NCBI GenBank assembly: GCA_021780095.1
Contig: JAJXZK010000149.1
Coordinates: forward strand, 1-18,322
Reading direction: 5' to 3'
From: Acidobacteriota bacterium
GTDB lineage: Bacteria > Acidobacteriota > Terriglobia > Terriglobales > Acidobacteriaceae
DNA length: 18,322 nt
Shown here: piece after piece, positions 1-7,702 of the stretch
Layout: each line of letters opens with the position of its first letter
How positions within the stretch are numbered: the stretch's first letter is position 1
Translations under genes and position numbers: made by a program
The notes under the pieces: model-generated
The model's database searches: none
Seen by the model: only the letters and a program-made list of their open reading frames with translations
Told to the model about the DNA's origin: nothing

Positions 1-293
1 CTTCCACTCATTACAGTCCGCGCCAGATTGGTACCGTTGCCGGATTGGTCAGCTCCACGACTGCCGTTTTCTGGGGCTGGGCCAACTGGTCTGGTCGCCT
101 TCCCCGCCCCCACGTTGCGAAAACCGCAGAGCCGCGAGCCAAGGTGTATCGGGATCGCGCCGTCTAGGCAATCCGCGCACGATTCGTTCCACGGATCACT
201 CTGGAAGGCCGCCAAAACCTGTCCCAGAGCAATGTGAAGTGGCGTATTCTTGGGGGGTAGGTTACCGTGGCCGGGTCGCCTTAGGAGCTTGGG
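1..293. other. Leading stretch without a recognisable gene
   Basis: I see no convincing coding region here. A 69-codon plus-strand frame (28-237) is low-complexity in composition and has no recognisable motif. The minus strand is open over much of the stretch but offers no start and no family I know. The only functional signal is the AGGAG at 283-287, six bases before the ATG at 294, which serves as ribosome binding site for the next gene. Confidence 0.4.
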
Positions 294-773
294 ATGAGCG
301 ATTTCATTCTCAAAGTCAACGGGACGGATCGGCATGTCACTGCCTCTCCTGACGAGAGCCTGCTCTCTGTCCTGCGTGATCGACTCGACCTGACTGGAAC
401 CAAGTATGGATGCGGCGAAGGCGAGTGTGCCGCCTGCACGGTGTTGCTGGATGGCAAGCCGGTTCATTCTTGCATCACTCCCGTCTCGGCTGCAGAGAAA
501 ACCAGCATCACCACAATCGAAGGCCTGGGAAAGAACGGCGCGCTCAGTCCCGTGCAGCAAGCCTTCGTGGAGGAAGGCGCCTTCCAGTGCGGTTACTGCA
601 CCTCTGGCATGGTTCTGCGCGCCACCGCATTACTGCGCGAAACACCACATCCGACGGAAGATCAAATCGTCGCGTATATGGACGGGAATATCTGCCGCTG
701 CGGCGTATACCCGCGCATCATTGCGGCGGTGCAGCGAGCCTCGCAATCGCCGGCAAAAGCAGGTAGCCAATGA
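294..773 (+). CDS. (2Fe-2S)-binding small subunit of a molybdenum hydroxylase (IorA/CoxS-like)
   Basis: This 159-residue electron-transfer subunit belongs to the xanthine dehydrogenase/aldehyde oxidase superfamily. It should carry two [2Fe-2S] clusters that take electrons from the molybdenum cofactor of its partner. The N-terminal plant-ferredoxin-like half has Cys40, Cys45, Cys48 and Cys60 (C-x4-C-x2-C-x11-C). The C-terminal helical half has Cys99, Cys102, Cys134 and Cys136 (CGYC and CRCG). All eight ligands are present and the length is normal. AGGAG at 283-287 supports the ATG at 294. The last codons overlap the start of the large subunit (ATGA), so the two are translationally coupled. No FAD-binding (CoxM/XdhB-like) subunit is encoded alongside, which fits the isoquinoline 1-oxidoreductase (IorAB) type rather than three-subunit CO or xanthine dehydrogenases. 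The substrate cannot be read from the sequence. Confidence 0.93.
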   Translation: MSDFILKVNGTDRHVTASPDESLLSVLRDRLDLTGTKYGCGEGECAACTVLLDGKPVHSCITPVSAAEKTSITTIEGLGKNGALSPVQQAFVEEGAFQCGYCTSGMVLRATALLRETPHPTEDQIVAYMDGNICRCGVYPRIIAAVQRASQSPAKAGSQ

Positions 774-2974
774 ACGCCCTCGATCCCCTGCCGTTTGAGC
801 TGGCGCAACATGCCATCGACGACAAGCCCTACTGGTTTCGTCTTGATCGCCGCGACTTTCTAAAACTGTTTGGCGGAGGATTGCTCGTCTGCCTGACGGA
901 CTTCTCCGTGCTGGCGCAGGAATCCGGCCGGACGTTCGGCAGTCACGAACTGCCCACTGACATCGCGGCCTGGCTCTCCATCGCTGCTGACAGCCGCGTT
1001 ACGGTCTTGACCGGCAAGGTGGAGGTGGGACAGAACATTCGCACCTCTCTGGCGCAGCAGGTTGCGGAGGAACTGCGAGTTCCCTTCGACTCCATTACCA
1101 TGCTCATGGGAGATACAGATCTGGTTCCCTGGGACGCCGGGACGTTTGGCAGCCGCACCACGCCCACCATGGGTCCGCAGCTTCGTAAGATGGCCGCCGC
1201 TGCTCGACAGTCACTGATCGAAATGGCCGCCAAGCGATGGAACGAGGACGCTTCCAAGCTGACGGCAGACGACGCCAAAGTGACCGGGCCGCAGTCCGGC
1301 CAATCGCTCAGCTATGGTGAGCTGACTCGCGGCGAAAAACTGGTGCAGACAGTCTCCACCGAGGTTCCGCTGAGCCCTGCGAGTGATTGGAAGATTGCTG
1401 GCACCGCCGTTCCCAAGGTAAACGGCCGCGACTTTGTCACCGGAAGACACAAGTTTCCTTCCGACATCGTTCGCCCGGGGATGATGTTCGGAAAGGTGCT
1501 TCGGCCGGAGGGATTCAATGCCACTCTAGGTTCGTTCGACGCCACGAAAGCGGAAAGGATGCCGGGGGTAACGGTCGTGCACGATGGCGATTTTATTGCC
1601 CTCGCGGCAGCCGATCCGCCGACAGCAGAACGCGCGCTGTCGGCCTTGCATGCTACCTGGAATGTACCCGCTCAACCCTCCAATCAAGGACTGTTCGCAT
1701 CCCTCAAAGAGTCTTCCAAAGGCGGGGAGGATGAGGATGGTCAGAAGCCATCGAGCGGCTTTGTCTCGCAGGCTATCGCCGCGGCGCCGATGCATTTGCA
1801 TCAGCAATACACAGTGCAATACATTGCGCATGCGCCGCTGGAACCTCGTGCGGCGGTGGCCGAGTGGACAAATGGCAAGCTGACCGTGTGGACCGGAACC
1901 CAACGGCCCTTTGGTGTTCGCGATGAACTGATGGCTGCGTTTCATCTGCCCGCGGAAAAAGTTCGCGTCGTTCAACCCGACATGGGCAGCGGCTACGGCG
2001 GCAAGCATACGGGCGAAGCTGCCATTGAAGCCGCGCGTCTCGCCAAAGCAACCGGAAAACCCGTCAAGATTGTCTGGACCCGCGAAGAGGAGTTTACCTG
2101 GGCTTACTTCAGGCCCGCCGGGTTAATTAGGATCAGCAGCGGCGCAAATCACGATGGCACTCTCGTTGCATGGGAACATCACAATTACAACTCCGGGCCG
2201 GCCGCCATCGCGACTCCGTACAACGTAACGCATCAACTCAGCCAATTTCATCCGGCTGATTCGCCGTTGCGTCAGGGATCCTACCGAGCGCTCGCGGCCA
2301 CCGCGAACAACTTCGCGCGGGAATCTCACATGGATGAACTGGCGCATACGATCGGCATGGACCCCTTGGAATTTCGCATGAAGAATCTGGCCGACCCCCG
2401 ACTGCGAGCAGTGCTGCAGGCCGCGGCAGACAAGTTCAACTGGGGCCCGTCGAAGTCCACTTCCAAGCGCGGCTTTGGCATTGCCTGCGGCACAGATAAA
2501 GGCGGCTACGTCGCCACCTGCGTCGAACTGGAAATTGTTCCGACTGACAACGAGGTCAAAATTCGCCGCGTGGTTCAAGCCTGGGAGTCGGGGGCTATCG
2601 TCAATCCTGACGGCCTCCGCAACCAAGTCTCTGGCGCGATCGTACAGGGGATTGGAGGCGCGCTGTTTGAGCAAATTCAATTTGCCAACGGACGCATCCT
2701 CAACCCGCACTTCGCGCAATATCGTGTGCCACGCTTTAGCGACGCGCCGCAGATTGAAGTCGTTCTTCTCGACCGCAAGGATCTGCCCTCTGCCGGCGCG
2801 GGGGAAAGCGGCATCATCGGCCTGGCGCCGGCCGTGGGCAACGCCATCTTCGCGGCCACGGGCACGCGCCTGCGCAACATGCCCATGGCGCCCAATGGAA
2901 TCGCTCCTCGAAAATCGGCTGCAGAGAACCTCTATGGCCCCTGGGTAGCCCGAAATTCTAGTGCGCCCGGATAG
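770..2974 (+). CDS. Molybdopterin-binding large subunit of a molybdenum hydroxylase (IorB-like), Tat-targeted
   Basis: This 734-residue catalytic subunit binds the molybdopterin cofactor and hydroxylates an aldehyde or N-heterocycle using water. The N-terminus carries a twin-arginine signal (Arg27-Arg28 in LDRRDFLK, followed by a short hydrophobic run to about residue 46 and a plausible cleavage site after LAQ). That indicates folded export with the small subunit as a hitchhiker. The family landmarks are present: DMGSGYGGKH near residues 402-412, a QGSYRA segment near 504, QGIGGALFEQ near 627-636, and the C-terminal GAGESG loop with the catalytic Glu at 679. The length matches IorB-type subunits. 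It starts within the stop region of the small subunit (ATGA), forming a two-gene operon. I see no fused cytochrome c domain and no flavin subunit, so the electron acceptor is unknown. The product could equally be annotated xanthine dehydrogenase family protein; the true substrate is unresolved. Confidence 0.92.
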   Translation: MNALDPLPFELAQHAIDDKPYWFRLDRRDFLKLFGGGLLVCLTDFSVLAQESGRTFGSHELPTDIAAWLSIAADSRVTVLTGKVEVGQNIRTSLAQQVAEELRVPFDSITMLMGDTDLVPWDAGTFGSRTTPTMGPQLRKMAAAARQSLIEMAAKRWNEDASKLTADDAKVTGPQSGQSLSYGELTRGEKLVQTVSTEVPLSPASDWKIAGTAVPKVNGRDFVTGRHKFPSDIVRPGMMFGKVLRPEGFNATLGSFDATKAERMPGVTVVHDGDFIALAAADPPTAERALSALHATWNVPAQPSNQGLFASLKESSKGGEDEDGQKPSSGFVSQAIAAAPMHLHQQYTVQYIAHAPLEPRAAVAEWTNGKLTVWTGTQRPFGVRDELMAAFHLPAEKVRVVQPDMGSGYGGKHTGEAAIEAARLAKATGKPVKIVWTREEEFTWAYFRPAGLIRISSGANHDGTLVAWEHHNYNSGPAAIATPYNVTHQLSQFHPADSPLRQGSYRALAATANNFARESHMDELAHTIGMDPLEFRMKNLADPRLRAVLQAAADKFNWGPSKSTSKRGFGIACGTDKGGYVATCVELEIVPTDNEVKIRRVVQAWESGAIVNPDGLRNQVSGAIVQGIGGALFEQIQFANGRILNPHFAQYRVPRFSDAPQIEVVLLDRKDLPSAGAGESGIIGLAPAVGNAIFAATGTRLRNMPMAPNGIAPRKSAAENLYGPWVARNSSAPG

Positions 2975-3024
2975 CAAGGACGAGTAGAATCCAACGTTAC
3001 ATCCAAAAGTCCTTGTGAGGCACC

Positions 3025-3447
3025 GTGATCGGCGAACCCGTTGAAGTAGTCAAGCAGCAGACCACTATTCTCCTCCTATGCTCCGACTCGAACCTGCGCC
3101 TGGTACTGCAGGAGGTGCTGGAAGATAAGGGCTATGTAGTTTTGCCGGCCGGTGACCTGTCGCGTGCCGTGGACTGGTTGAGCCGATGCAAACCCGACCT
3201 CCTGCTTGTTCGCCCCTATCTGAGCGGAATCTCCGGATACGAAGCGGCTCTTTACCTGCGAACGAAATGTCATGGAATTCGCATCCTTATGGTGAGCGGC
3301 TTTCTTCAGGATGATCGACTCCAATACCAGTGGGATATCCAGGGGATTGAGGTCTTCCCCAAGCCGTTCAGCGGCGAAGAGTTCCTGCAGACGGTAGCGA
3401 GTGTGTTGGCCACGCGGAATGCCGTACCCACAAGCGCCCCCGCATAG
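3025..3447 (+). CDS. Stand-alone receiver-domain protein lacking the phospho-accepting Asp
   Basis: This 140-residue protein is essentially one response-regulator receiver domain with no output domain. The fold is recognisable: ILLLCSDSNLR at residues 15-25, PDLLLVRPYLSG at 57-68, the switch residue Ser91 in MVSGF, and the conserved Lys113 in FPKPF. The phospho-acceptor position holds Arg63 instead of Asp. The paired acidic residues that bind Mg are Cys19-Ser20, with only Asp21 left nearby. Aspartyl phosphorylation at the usual site is therefore not expected, and this is probably a pseudo-receiver used for protein contacts. The start is GTG at 3025, with TGAGG at 3016-3020 as a plausible ribosome binding site. 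It lies about 50 bp after the hydroxylase operon on the same strand. No histidine kinase gene is nearby. Confidence 0.8.
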   Translation: MIGEPVEVVKQQTTILLLCSDSNLRLVLQEVLEDKGYVVLPAGDLSRAVDWLSRCKPDLLLVRPYLSGISGYEAALYLRTKCHGIRILMVSGFLQDDRLQYQWDIQGIEVFPKPFSGEEFLQTVASVLATRNAVPTSAPA

Positions 3448-3547
3448 AATCGCTGCAGCCTTTCATCGTCTGAAAGTTGCACGCGTATACCACGTGGCCT
3501 CCCGTGAGCCCTCTCACGTAACCTATCCCTACCAGTGAGGCTTGACG

Positions 3548-4060
3548 ATGCGACCCTCCCATCATCTGCAAGAGCATATCGACACCATCGCCCGCCACGA
3601 ACAGGAGTTTCTGGAGCGAAGAACCGCCGCCGAGCGACTGGGAGATTCAATCGCCTCATTCGTCGGGAGCCTCGGTTTTGTCGTCTTACACCTCGGTCTA
3701 TTTCTCTGCTGGATTTTGCTCAATAAAATTCCGTTGGGTTCCATTCCGCATTTCGATCCTCCGCCTTTTTCTCTTTTGGCAACCTGTGTCGCGATGGAAG
3801 GCATTCTGCTTTCAAGCTTCATTCTGATGCGACAGGGAAGATTGGCGAGACGCTCGGATGAGCGCGATCATCTGATGTTGCAAATCCTTCTTCTGACGGA
3901 AAAAGAAGTTACGGCCGTCATCCAAATGAATCGACGGGTCGCAGACAAACTGGGTGTCGAGAGTGTCGCGGAAGATCAGGCGATCGAGGAATTGAGTCAG
4001 CGCACTTCAATCGATGAAGTAGCCCAGACAATTCAGGACAGTTTATCGCCCGAGCCGTGA
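3548..4060 (+). CDS. DUF1003 family membrane protein
   Basis: This is a protein of about 170 residues. An amphipathic N-terminal segment (HLQEHIDTIARHEQEF) is followed by two hydrophobic helices around residues 37-57 and 73-93, joined by a short loop with PHFDPPPF. A charged C-terminal half (RRSDERDHLMLQ and onward) is probably cytoplasmic. This layout is typical of the DUF1003 family, whose biochemical role is not established. I chose ATG 3548 over the in-frame TTG at 3542 because GTGAGG at 3535-3540 sits at a normal distance from the ATG. It follows the receiver-like gene by about 100 bp on the same strand, but nothing shows that they act together. Confidence 0.8.
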   Translation: MRPSHHLQEHIDTIARHEQEFLERRTAAERLGDSIASFVGSLGFVVLHLGLFLCWILLNKIPLGSIPHFDPPPFSLLATCVAMEGILLSSFILMRQGRLARRSDERDHLMLQILLLTEKEVTAVIQMNRRVADKLGVESVAEDQAIEELSQRTSIDEVAQTIQDSLSPEP

Positions 4061-4170
4061 AGGCGTGACATTCATGGGTTGCCAATTGTCCCTGATCACT
4101 TCGGAAAAGCACAACGGCAGGTCTCAAATCGCCCCTGCCCTTGTGCAACCGTACACGATATGCCAGTCGG

Positions 4171-4428
4171 CTAATTCATATAGCAACGCTCCAGCTGAGA
4201 AACAATACCTCCAGCATTTGTGTCCCACCAGTACAACAGCGCCTCGGTAACAACACAATCCAGCGGAAGACCGGTCGCGTCGGCGAATGTCTGAACGCAG
4301 ATCATCGCTTCATCCGATATAAGCGGGTTGCTATTGGTGGGTTGTACGGGCTTTAGATTTCTCGTGCGAGCGTTTTCAGGTGGATTCATGAACGGCGGTA
4401 CTGAGGAACCAAGGTTTTTTTCTGCCAT
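4171..4428 (-). CDS. Small hypothetical protein (85 residues)
   Basis: I do not recognise this protein. The first 35 residues are Pro/Asn-rich and probably disordered. The last 50 (from SDEAMICVQTFADATGLPLD) look helical, with the hydrophobic pattern TEALLYWWDT. That pattern faintly resembles the helical part of a ribbon-helix-helix domain, but no clear fold can be assigned. The start at 4428 is supported by GAGAGGA just upstream on the minus strand; an upstream in-frame ATG at 4467 has no such site. It is the only likely minus-strand gene before the IS elements and sits in a low-density accessory patch. It is more probably real than a shadow because no plus-strand gene covers it and the ribosome binding site is good. 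Confidence 0.5.
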   Translation of the reverse strand: MAEKNLGSSVPPFMNPPENARTRNLKPVQPTNSNPLISDEAMICVQTFADATGLPLDCVVTEALLYWWDTNAGGIVSQLERCYMN

Positions 4429-4832
4429 ATTTTTCCTCTCGTTGTGCGACCTTGTTACATGAGACAAAGAGTTTCACATCGTTCGCTTGTGGAACCGCGG
4501 CCATGGGTATGAATTCAACCAGCGAGTCTTACCCGAGGACACCAATCGAACGATACAGGAACCGTATCACGGGCGCCTGTGGATTGATTTACCGAACCGA
4601 GCGGTTAAAAATGACGTGTATTCACATGCCTATTTACAAGGTAGTCATTCGAATCCGCTGTTTCGGTTACTGGTAACGCGGGTTACTAGTAACCAGTCAG
4701 GTCGAAGATACGGGGCAGCGCCGAAAGTGTTGCATCCGCACAGGAGTATCCGCGTGGAATCGCGCGTCTCGGGCATGAGTAGGTCGAGCAATGCGCCTGA
4801 TCCGTCCCCGCATGATGCGCAGGGAGCGGAAA
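4429..4832. other. Intergenic stretch between the divergent small gene and the DUF433 gene
   Basis: About 400 bases hold the upstream regions of the minus-strand gene ending at 4428 and of the plus-strand DUF433 gene. A long plus-strand frame (4487-5077) crosses it but has no family signature and overlaps the DUF433 gene in another frame, so I regard it as spurious. The only structure I can support is the tandem palindrome at 4665-4694, listed separately. I looked here for the missing N-terminal helix-turn-helix part of the DUF433 protein and did not find it. Confidence 0.4.
4665..4694. repeat. Tandem palindromic repeat, possible operator
   Basis: Two copies of GGTTACTRGTAAC start at 4665 and 4681, exactly 16 bases apart. 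The second copy, GGTTACTAGTAACC at 4681-4694, is a perfect 14-bp palindrome. The first is the same with one central mismatch (GTTAC-TG-GTAAC). Two dyads in phase at about 1.5 helical turns look like a cooperative repressor site. They lie about 140 bp before the chosen DUF433 start and about 240 bp upstream of the minus-strand small gene. The binding protein is unknown, and regulation of either gene is inference. Confidence 0.45.
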
Positions 4833-5270
4833 ATGCAGCGGCTCCTTTCTTCGGAACAACTGGTGTATCTCAGGCTCGAAGCCGAAGGGGTACGTCTGCT
4901 ACCGCTCGCAGCACGGCGCGAGGTGGCGCGGATTATCGTGTCCAAACCAGATGTCAATACCGGTGTTGTCTCAGGCGGTTCGGCTTTGGTCATCGAGGTG
5001 GAGAATGCGCGCCGCGAGGTGGACGAGGAACTGAAGCGATTGCGGAAGGTGCAGCGGATGGTCGTTTCAGACCCTGAGATCATGCGTGGCACGCCGGTTT
5101 TTCAGGGAACGCGCATTCCCGTCGATCTGCTAGCTCCGATGGTTGCACAGGGCGCTACAATCGGAGAGATCCTTGAGGGATACCGTGCCCTGAACCGCGA
5201 GCAGGTGGAACTGGCTCCGCTTTCTATGCTGGCGTTCCCGCGCCGTGGCCGTCGAGCCCAGCGTCCCTGA
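4833..5270 (+). CDS. DUF433 antitoxin-like protein, N-terminally short
   Basis: The C-terminal half is a clear DUF433 domain: MVVSDPEIMRGTPVFQGTR at about residues 76-94 of this start, then IPVDLL, the AQGATIGEILEGYRAL helix pair and the closing FPRRGRRAQRP. DUF433 proteins often carry an N-terminal MerR/HTH-like DNA-binding part and pair with a DUF5615 PIN-like toxin. Here the protein begins inside the linker (SSEQLVYLRLEAEGVRLLPL), so the helix-turn-helix portion seems to be lost. I prefer ATG 4833 because AGGGAG lies six bases upstream; in-frame ATGs at 4791, 4812 and 4815 lack this and would add only a basic stretch. A degraded toxin-like gene follows 52 bp downstream. DNA binding and antitoxin activity are therefore doubtful. 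Confidence 0.65.
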   Translation: MQRLLSSEQLVYLRLEAEGVRLLPLAARREVARIIVSKPDVNTGVVSGGSALVIEVENARREVDEELKRLRKVQRMVVSDPEIMRGTPVFQGTRIPVDLLAPMVAQGATIGEILEGYRALNREQVELAPLSMLAFPRRGRRAQRP

Positions 5271-5322
5271 AGGAAGCAGAAGCCTATGCGCATCACACCC
5301 AGCGTCGTACGGTGGCCTGATC

Positions 5323-5400
5323 GTGGCGAAATTCCTTATTGACAAATGCCGGCACTCTTCTCTCCCCGAGCGGCTATGGCGAGGACCGGCGCAAGAACCC
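5323..5400 (+). pseudogene. Remnant of a DUF5615 (PIN-like) toxin gene
   Basis: From GTG 5323 the frame reads VAKFLIDKC followed by HSSLPERL. This matches the typical opening of DUF5615 proteins, in which a conserved Asp sits in an AKFLIDECLxxxL strand. Resemblance ends after about 18-20 codons, where the frame runs into Arg/Pro-rich sequence. The expected later acidic residues are absent in all three plus-strand frames. Its position just after a DUF433 gene is exactly where the partner toxin is expected, which strengthens an otherwise short match. I read it as the 5' stub of a decayed toxin gene; the right boundary is approximate. The rest of the gap to 5592 shows nothing I recognise. Confidence 0.45.
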
Positions 5401-5592
5401 GCCCCGCGAAGACGCCGTGCTGCTTCAATGCCTCGTCCTCTGTGGCGTGTGGAGACCGCTTCGAGTACCAGCCTGCATTTTCACGGCGGAGGTCATTCGC
5501 CTTACTCATATGAGTACCCCATTTTTTTACAAACAGATATTGTAGAGTTTCCTCCATTTCAGTGGCGCAAGCGCAAACGATGTCGAGGAAAG

Positions 5593-5621
5593 TGGACTTG
5601 TCTTTTTGCCTTGTCCATAAT
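5593..5621 (+). promoter_or_regulatory. Candidate sigma-70-type promoter for the carbamoyltransferase
   Basis: TGGACT (5593-5598; four of six to TTGACA) is separated by 17 bases from CATAAT (5616-5621; five of six to TATAAT). This would start transcription near 5628, about 40 bases before the ATG at 5668. The spacing is ideal and the position sensible, but such matches occur by chance. A similar element (4/6 and 5/6, also CATAAT with a 17-base spacer) lies upstream of the synthase genes. Confidence 0.35.
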
Positions 5622-5667
5622 CTGACCGAGGTGTACATCATTTCCAGTCAGGCGGGAGCGATCATCC

Positions 5668-7422
5668 ATGAAAATACTGGGAATCAGTGGATTTGAAAAC
5701 TCAATTCCGTTCAAGAAGGCACATTGGCCTGGGCTTGAGAAGCGCGAGTACAGGATTTCGCAGGGGCACGATTCGGCTGCGGCGCTGGTCATTGATGGAG
5801 AAATTGTCGCGGCCGCGGCGGAAGAGCGCTTCAGCAGGAAGAAACACACCGGCGACTTTCCCATTCGCGCCATCGAATACTGCCTGGCGGAGGCTAGCAT
5901 CGGGCCTGCGGACATCGATGAGATGGCGCACGGCTTCGACTACTCGCCCTACAAGGAGATGTACTCGCTGGATCCGATAACGGCGGAGCAGTATAGCCAG
6001 GTCTTCTCCCGTGAAGCATTGCTGCGGGATCTGCAGCGGGCAATGCCGGAGTTTCCCCCGGAACGCTTCCATGCAGTAGGCCACCATCTGGCGCATGCAG
6101 CCAGTGCGTACTTCACCTCCGGTTGGGAAGAGTGTCTTGTAGTGGTAATAGATGGCATGGGGGAAGCACATAGTGCCACCGTGTACCACGCGCATGATGG
6201 CCAGATCGATATACTGCGGACGATTTCCGCCAACGATTCGATCGGCATTCTGTACTCTGTCGTCACGCTGCACCTTGGTTTCGACTTCAACTCCGACGAG
6301 TACAAGATCATGGGACTGGCGCCGTATGGTGATCCATCGCGTTATCGCGCGTTTTTTGACGATGCGGTAAAGTGCCTGGATGATGGCCGGATTCAGGTCC
6401 CTTTACTGAAGATGAATACCTCGCGGGAAGACCGCGAGACCTATGGCGCAACCCGGCGCTATCTGGAAGAGCATTTGCTCCCTCACCGCCACCCGGATGC
6501 CGAGATCACGGATGCGCACCGGGACGTTGCCGCTGCATTACAAGCGTGCCTGGACCGAGCGATGCTGCACGTCTGCGGACATTTCGGGCGGTCAACCGGC
6601 CTGCGCCGTCTGGCCATGGCGGGCGGGGTCGCGCTGAACTGCACGGCCAATGGACGCCTGCTGCAATCCGGCGCCTTCGACGAGATCTACGTCCAGCCCG
6701 CGGCTGGTGATGACGGCGCGGCGCTGGGTGCGGCGTTGTGGCGGGCCTCGCGCATCGATAAGATCCACAACGCGCGCATGCCGGTACCATTCCTGGGGCC
6801 ACGGACATCCGGCAACGATATCGATGAAGCGTTGAAGCATTTTCAGGACCGTGTGACGACGGTCCGCTTTTCCAGCTTGCGCGAGACGTGCGCGGAAGCG
6901 GCGAGGTTGATTCGCGATGGGCGCGTGATTGCCTGGTATCGGGGTAGGATGGAGTTCGGTCCGAGGGCCCTGGGGCATCGCAGTATTCTCGCGGACCCGG
7001 GACATCCAGAGATGCGGGATCGCATCAATGCGATGGTTAAGATGCGGGAGGCATTTCGTCCCTTTGCGCCGGCGGTCTCCTCCGAACAGGTGCAGGACTG
7101 GTTTGCGGTACCCCGGGGCGCGGAGTTTCCTTACATGATTATGACAGTGGATGTACGGGAACAGCACCGCGCGGCACTGCCAGCCATTACCCATGTGAAC
7201 GGTTCGGCGCGGGTCCAGACCGTTTCCCAAACCGATAATCAGGAGTTTCACGCGCTCCTGGAAGAGGTTGGGAAGACAACGGGACGGCAGATGGTGTTGA
7301 ACACGAGTTTCAATGTCAAGGGTCAGCCGATTGTGAACACGCCGACCGAGGCACTGGAAACCTTCCTGGGAACTGGCATCGAATACCTGTTTCTAGAGGA
7401 CACTTTGGTCCGTCGCCGGTAG
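5668..7422 (+). CDS. Carbamoyltransferase (TobZ/CmcH/NodU family)
   Basis: This 584-residue enzyme should use carbamoyl phosphate and ATP to form carbamoyl-adenylate and pass the carbamoyl group to a hydroxyl or amine of a small molecule. The N-terminal Kae1-like domain shows SQGHDSAAALV (31-41), AAAEERFSRKKH (49-60), the metal-binding HHLAHA with His139 and His143, Asp162 in VVIDGMG, YKIMGLAPYG (212-221), GGVALNCTANG (319-329) and QPAAGDDGAALG (343-354). The C-terminal half carries GRMEFGPRALGHRSILADP (426-444), FRPFAPAV (463-470) and FNVKGQPIVNTPTEAL (548-563). Length and motifs are complete. Residues 10-30 form an insert (around KKAHWPGLEKREY) ahead of the usual HDSAA segment. GGGAG at 5654-5658 precedes the ATG. 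It sits 521 bp before the NRPS/PKS pair on the same strand, implying that it tailors their product. Confidence 0.92.
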   Translation: MKILGISGFENSIPFKKAHWPGLEKREYRISQGHDSAAALVIDGEIVAAAAEERFSRKKHTGDFPIRAIEYCLAEASIGPADIDEMAHGFDYSPYKEMYSLDPITAEQYSQVFSREALLRDLQRAMPEFPPERFHAVGHHLAHAASAYFTSGWEECLVVVIDGMGEAHSATVYHAHDGQIDILRTISANDSIGILYSVVTLHLGFDFNSDEYKIMGLAPYGDPSRYRAFFDDAVKCLDDGRIQVPLLKMNTSREDRETYGATRRYLEEHLLPHRHPDAEITDAHRDVAAALQACLDRAMLHVCGHFGRSTGLRRLAMAGGVALNCTANGRLLQSGAFDEIYVQPAAGDDGAALGAALWRASRIDKIHNARMPVPFLGPRTSGNDIDEALKHFQDRVTTVRFSSLRETCAEAARLIRDGRVIAWYRGRMEFGPRALGHRSILADPGHPEMRDRINAMVKMREAFRPFAPAVSSEQVQDWFAVPRGAEFPYMIMTVDVREQHRAALPAITHVNGSARVQTVSQTDNQEFHALLEEVGKTTGRQMVLNTSFNVKGQPIVNTPTEALETFLGTGIEYLFLEDTLVRRR

Positions 7423-7452
7423 TTGCCAACAGCCAGAACTATCCAGTGGAAG

Positions 7453-7481
7453 TCGTCAAATTGTGCAATAAATTGCATAAT
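7453..7481 (+). promoter_or_regulatory. Candidate promoter with overlapping palindrome
   Basis: TCGTCA (7453-7458; four of six to TTGACA) lies 17 bases before CATAAT (7476-7481; five of six). The inverted repeat TGCAAT-AA-ATTGCA (7464-7477) occupies the spacer and touches the -10 box, where a repressor would block polymerase. Transcription would start near 7488 and read into the A-PCP and PKS genes. This is a pattern match only. Confidence 0.3.
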
Positions 7482-7677
7482 GCTGAAGTGGACCAGGAAA
7501 TCCAAAGGGCCCCGGCGAAGATATGCTGCGCGGGAGTCGCCGTATTTCCCCAGCTATGAATAGCTTCCGCGGAAGGTCCGGCTCCCGGCGTGGGGACATG
7601 GGAAGCACCCTGAATGTTGGAGAAGCGCCCATCCGGCAGACAGATGGCGGGGCCCCAAAGCGGCGGGTTCGGGGCAC

Positions 7678-7702
7678 TTTCGGGGCGGGTCTGACCCCGA
7701 AA
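7678..7702 (+). terminator. Hairpin in the leader, possible attenuator or terminator
   Basis: TTTCGGGG (7678-7685) pairs perfectly with CCCCGAAA (7695-7702) around a nine-base loop. There is no T-tract after it on the plus strand, so it is not a classical intrinsic terminator in that direction. It could end the carbamoyltransferase transcript inefficiently, act as a leader structure for the synthase mRNA, or simply be a palindromic repeat unit. Confidence 0.3.

Noticed and set aside
2123..2977. A 284-codon minus-strand frame opposite the molybdenum hydroxylase
   Set aside because: This is a shadow of a high-GC gene: the plus strand encodes clear conserved motifs there and the minus-strand protein resembles nothing.
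4487..5077. A 196-codon plus-strand open frame overlapping the DUF433 gene
   Set aside because: It has no recognisable domain, becomes Arg/Gly-rich where it runs out of frame through the DUF433 gene, and has no convincing ribosome binding site.
5336..5641. A 101-codon minus-strand frame in the gap before the carbamoyltransferase
   Set aside because: It lacks a family signature and a good start site, and it runs antisense to the toxin-like remnant and the candidate promoter.
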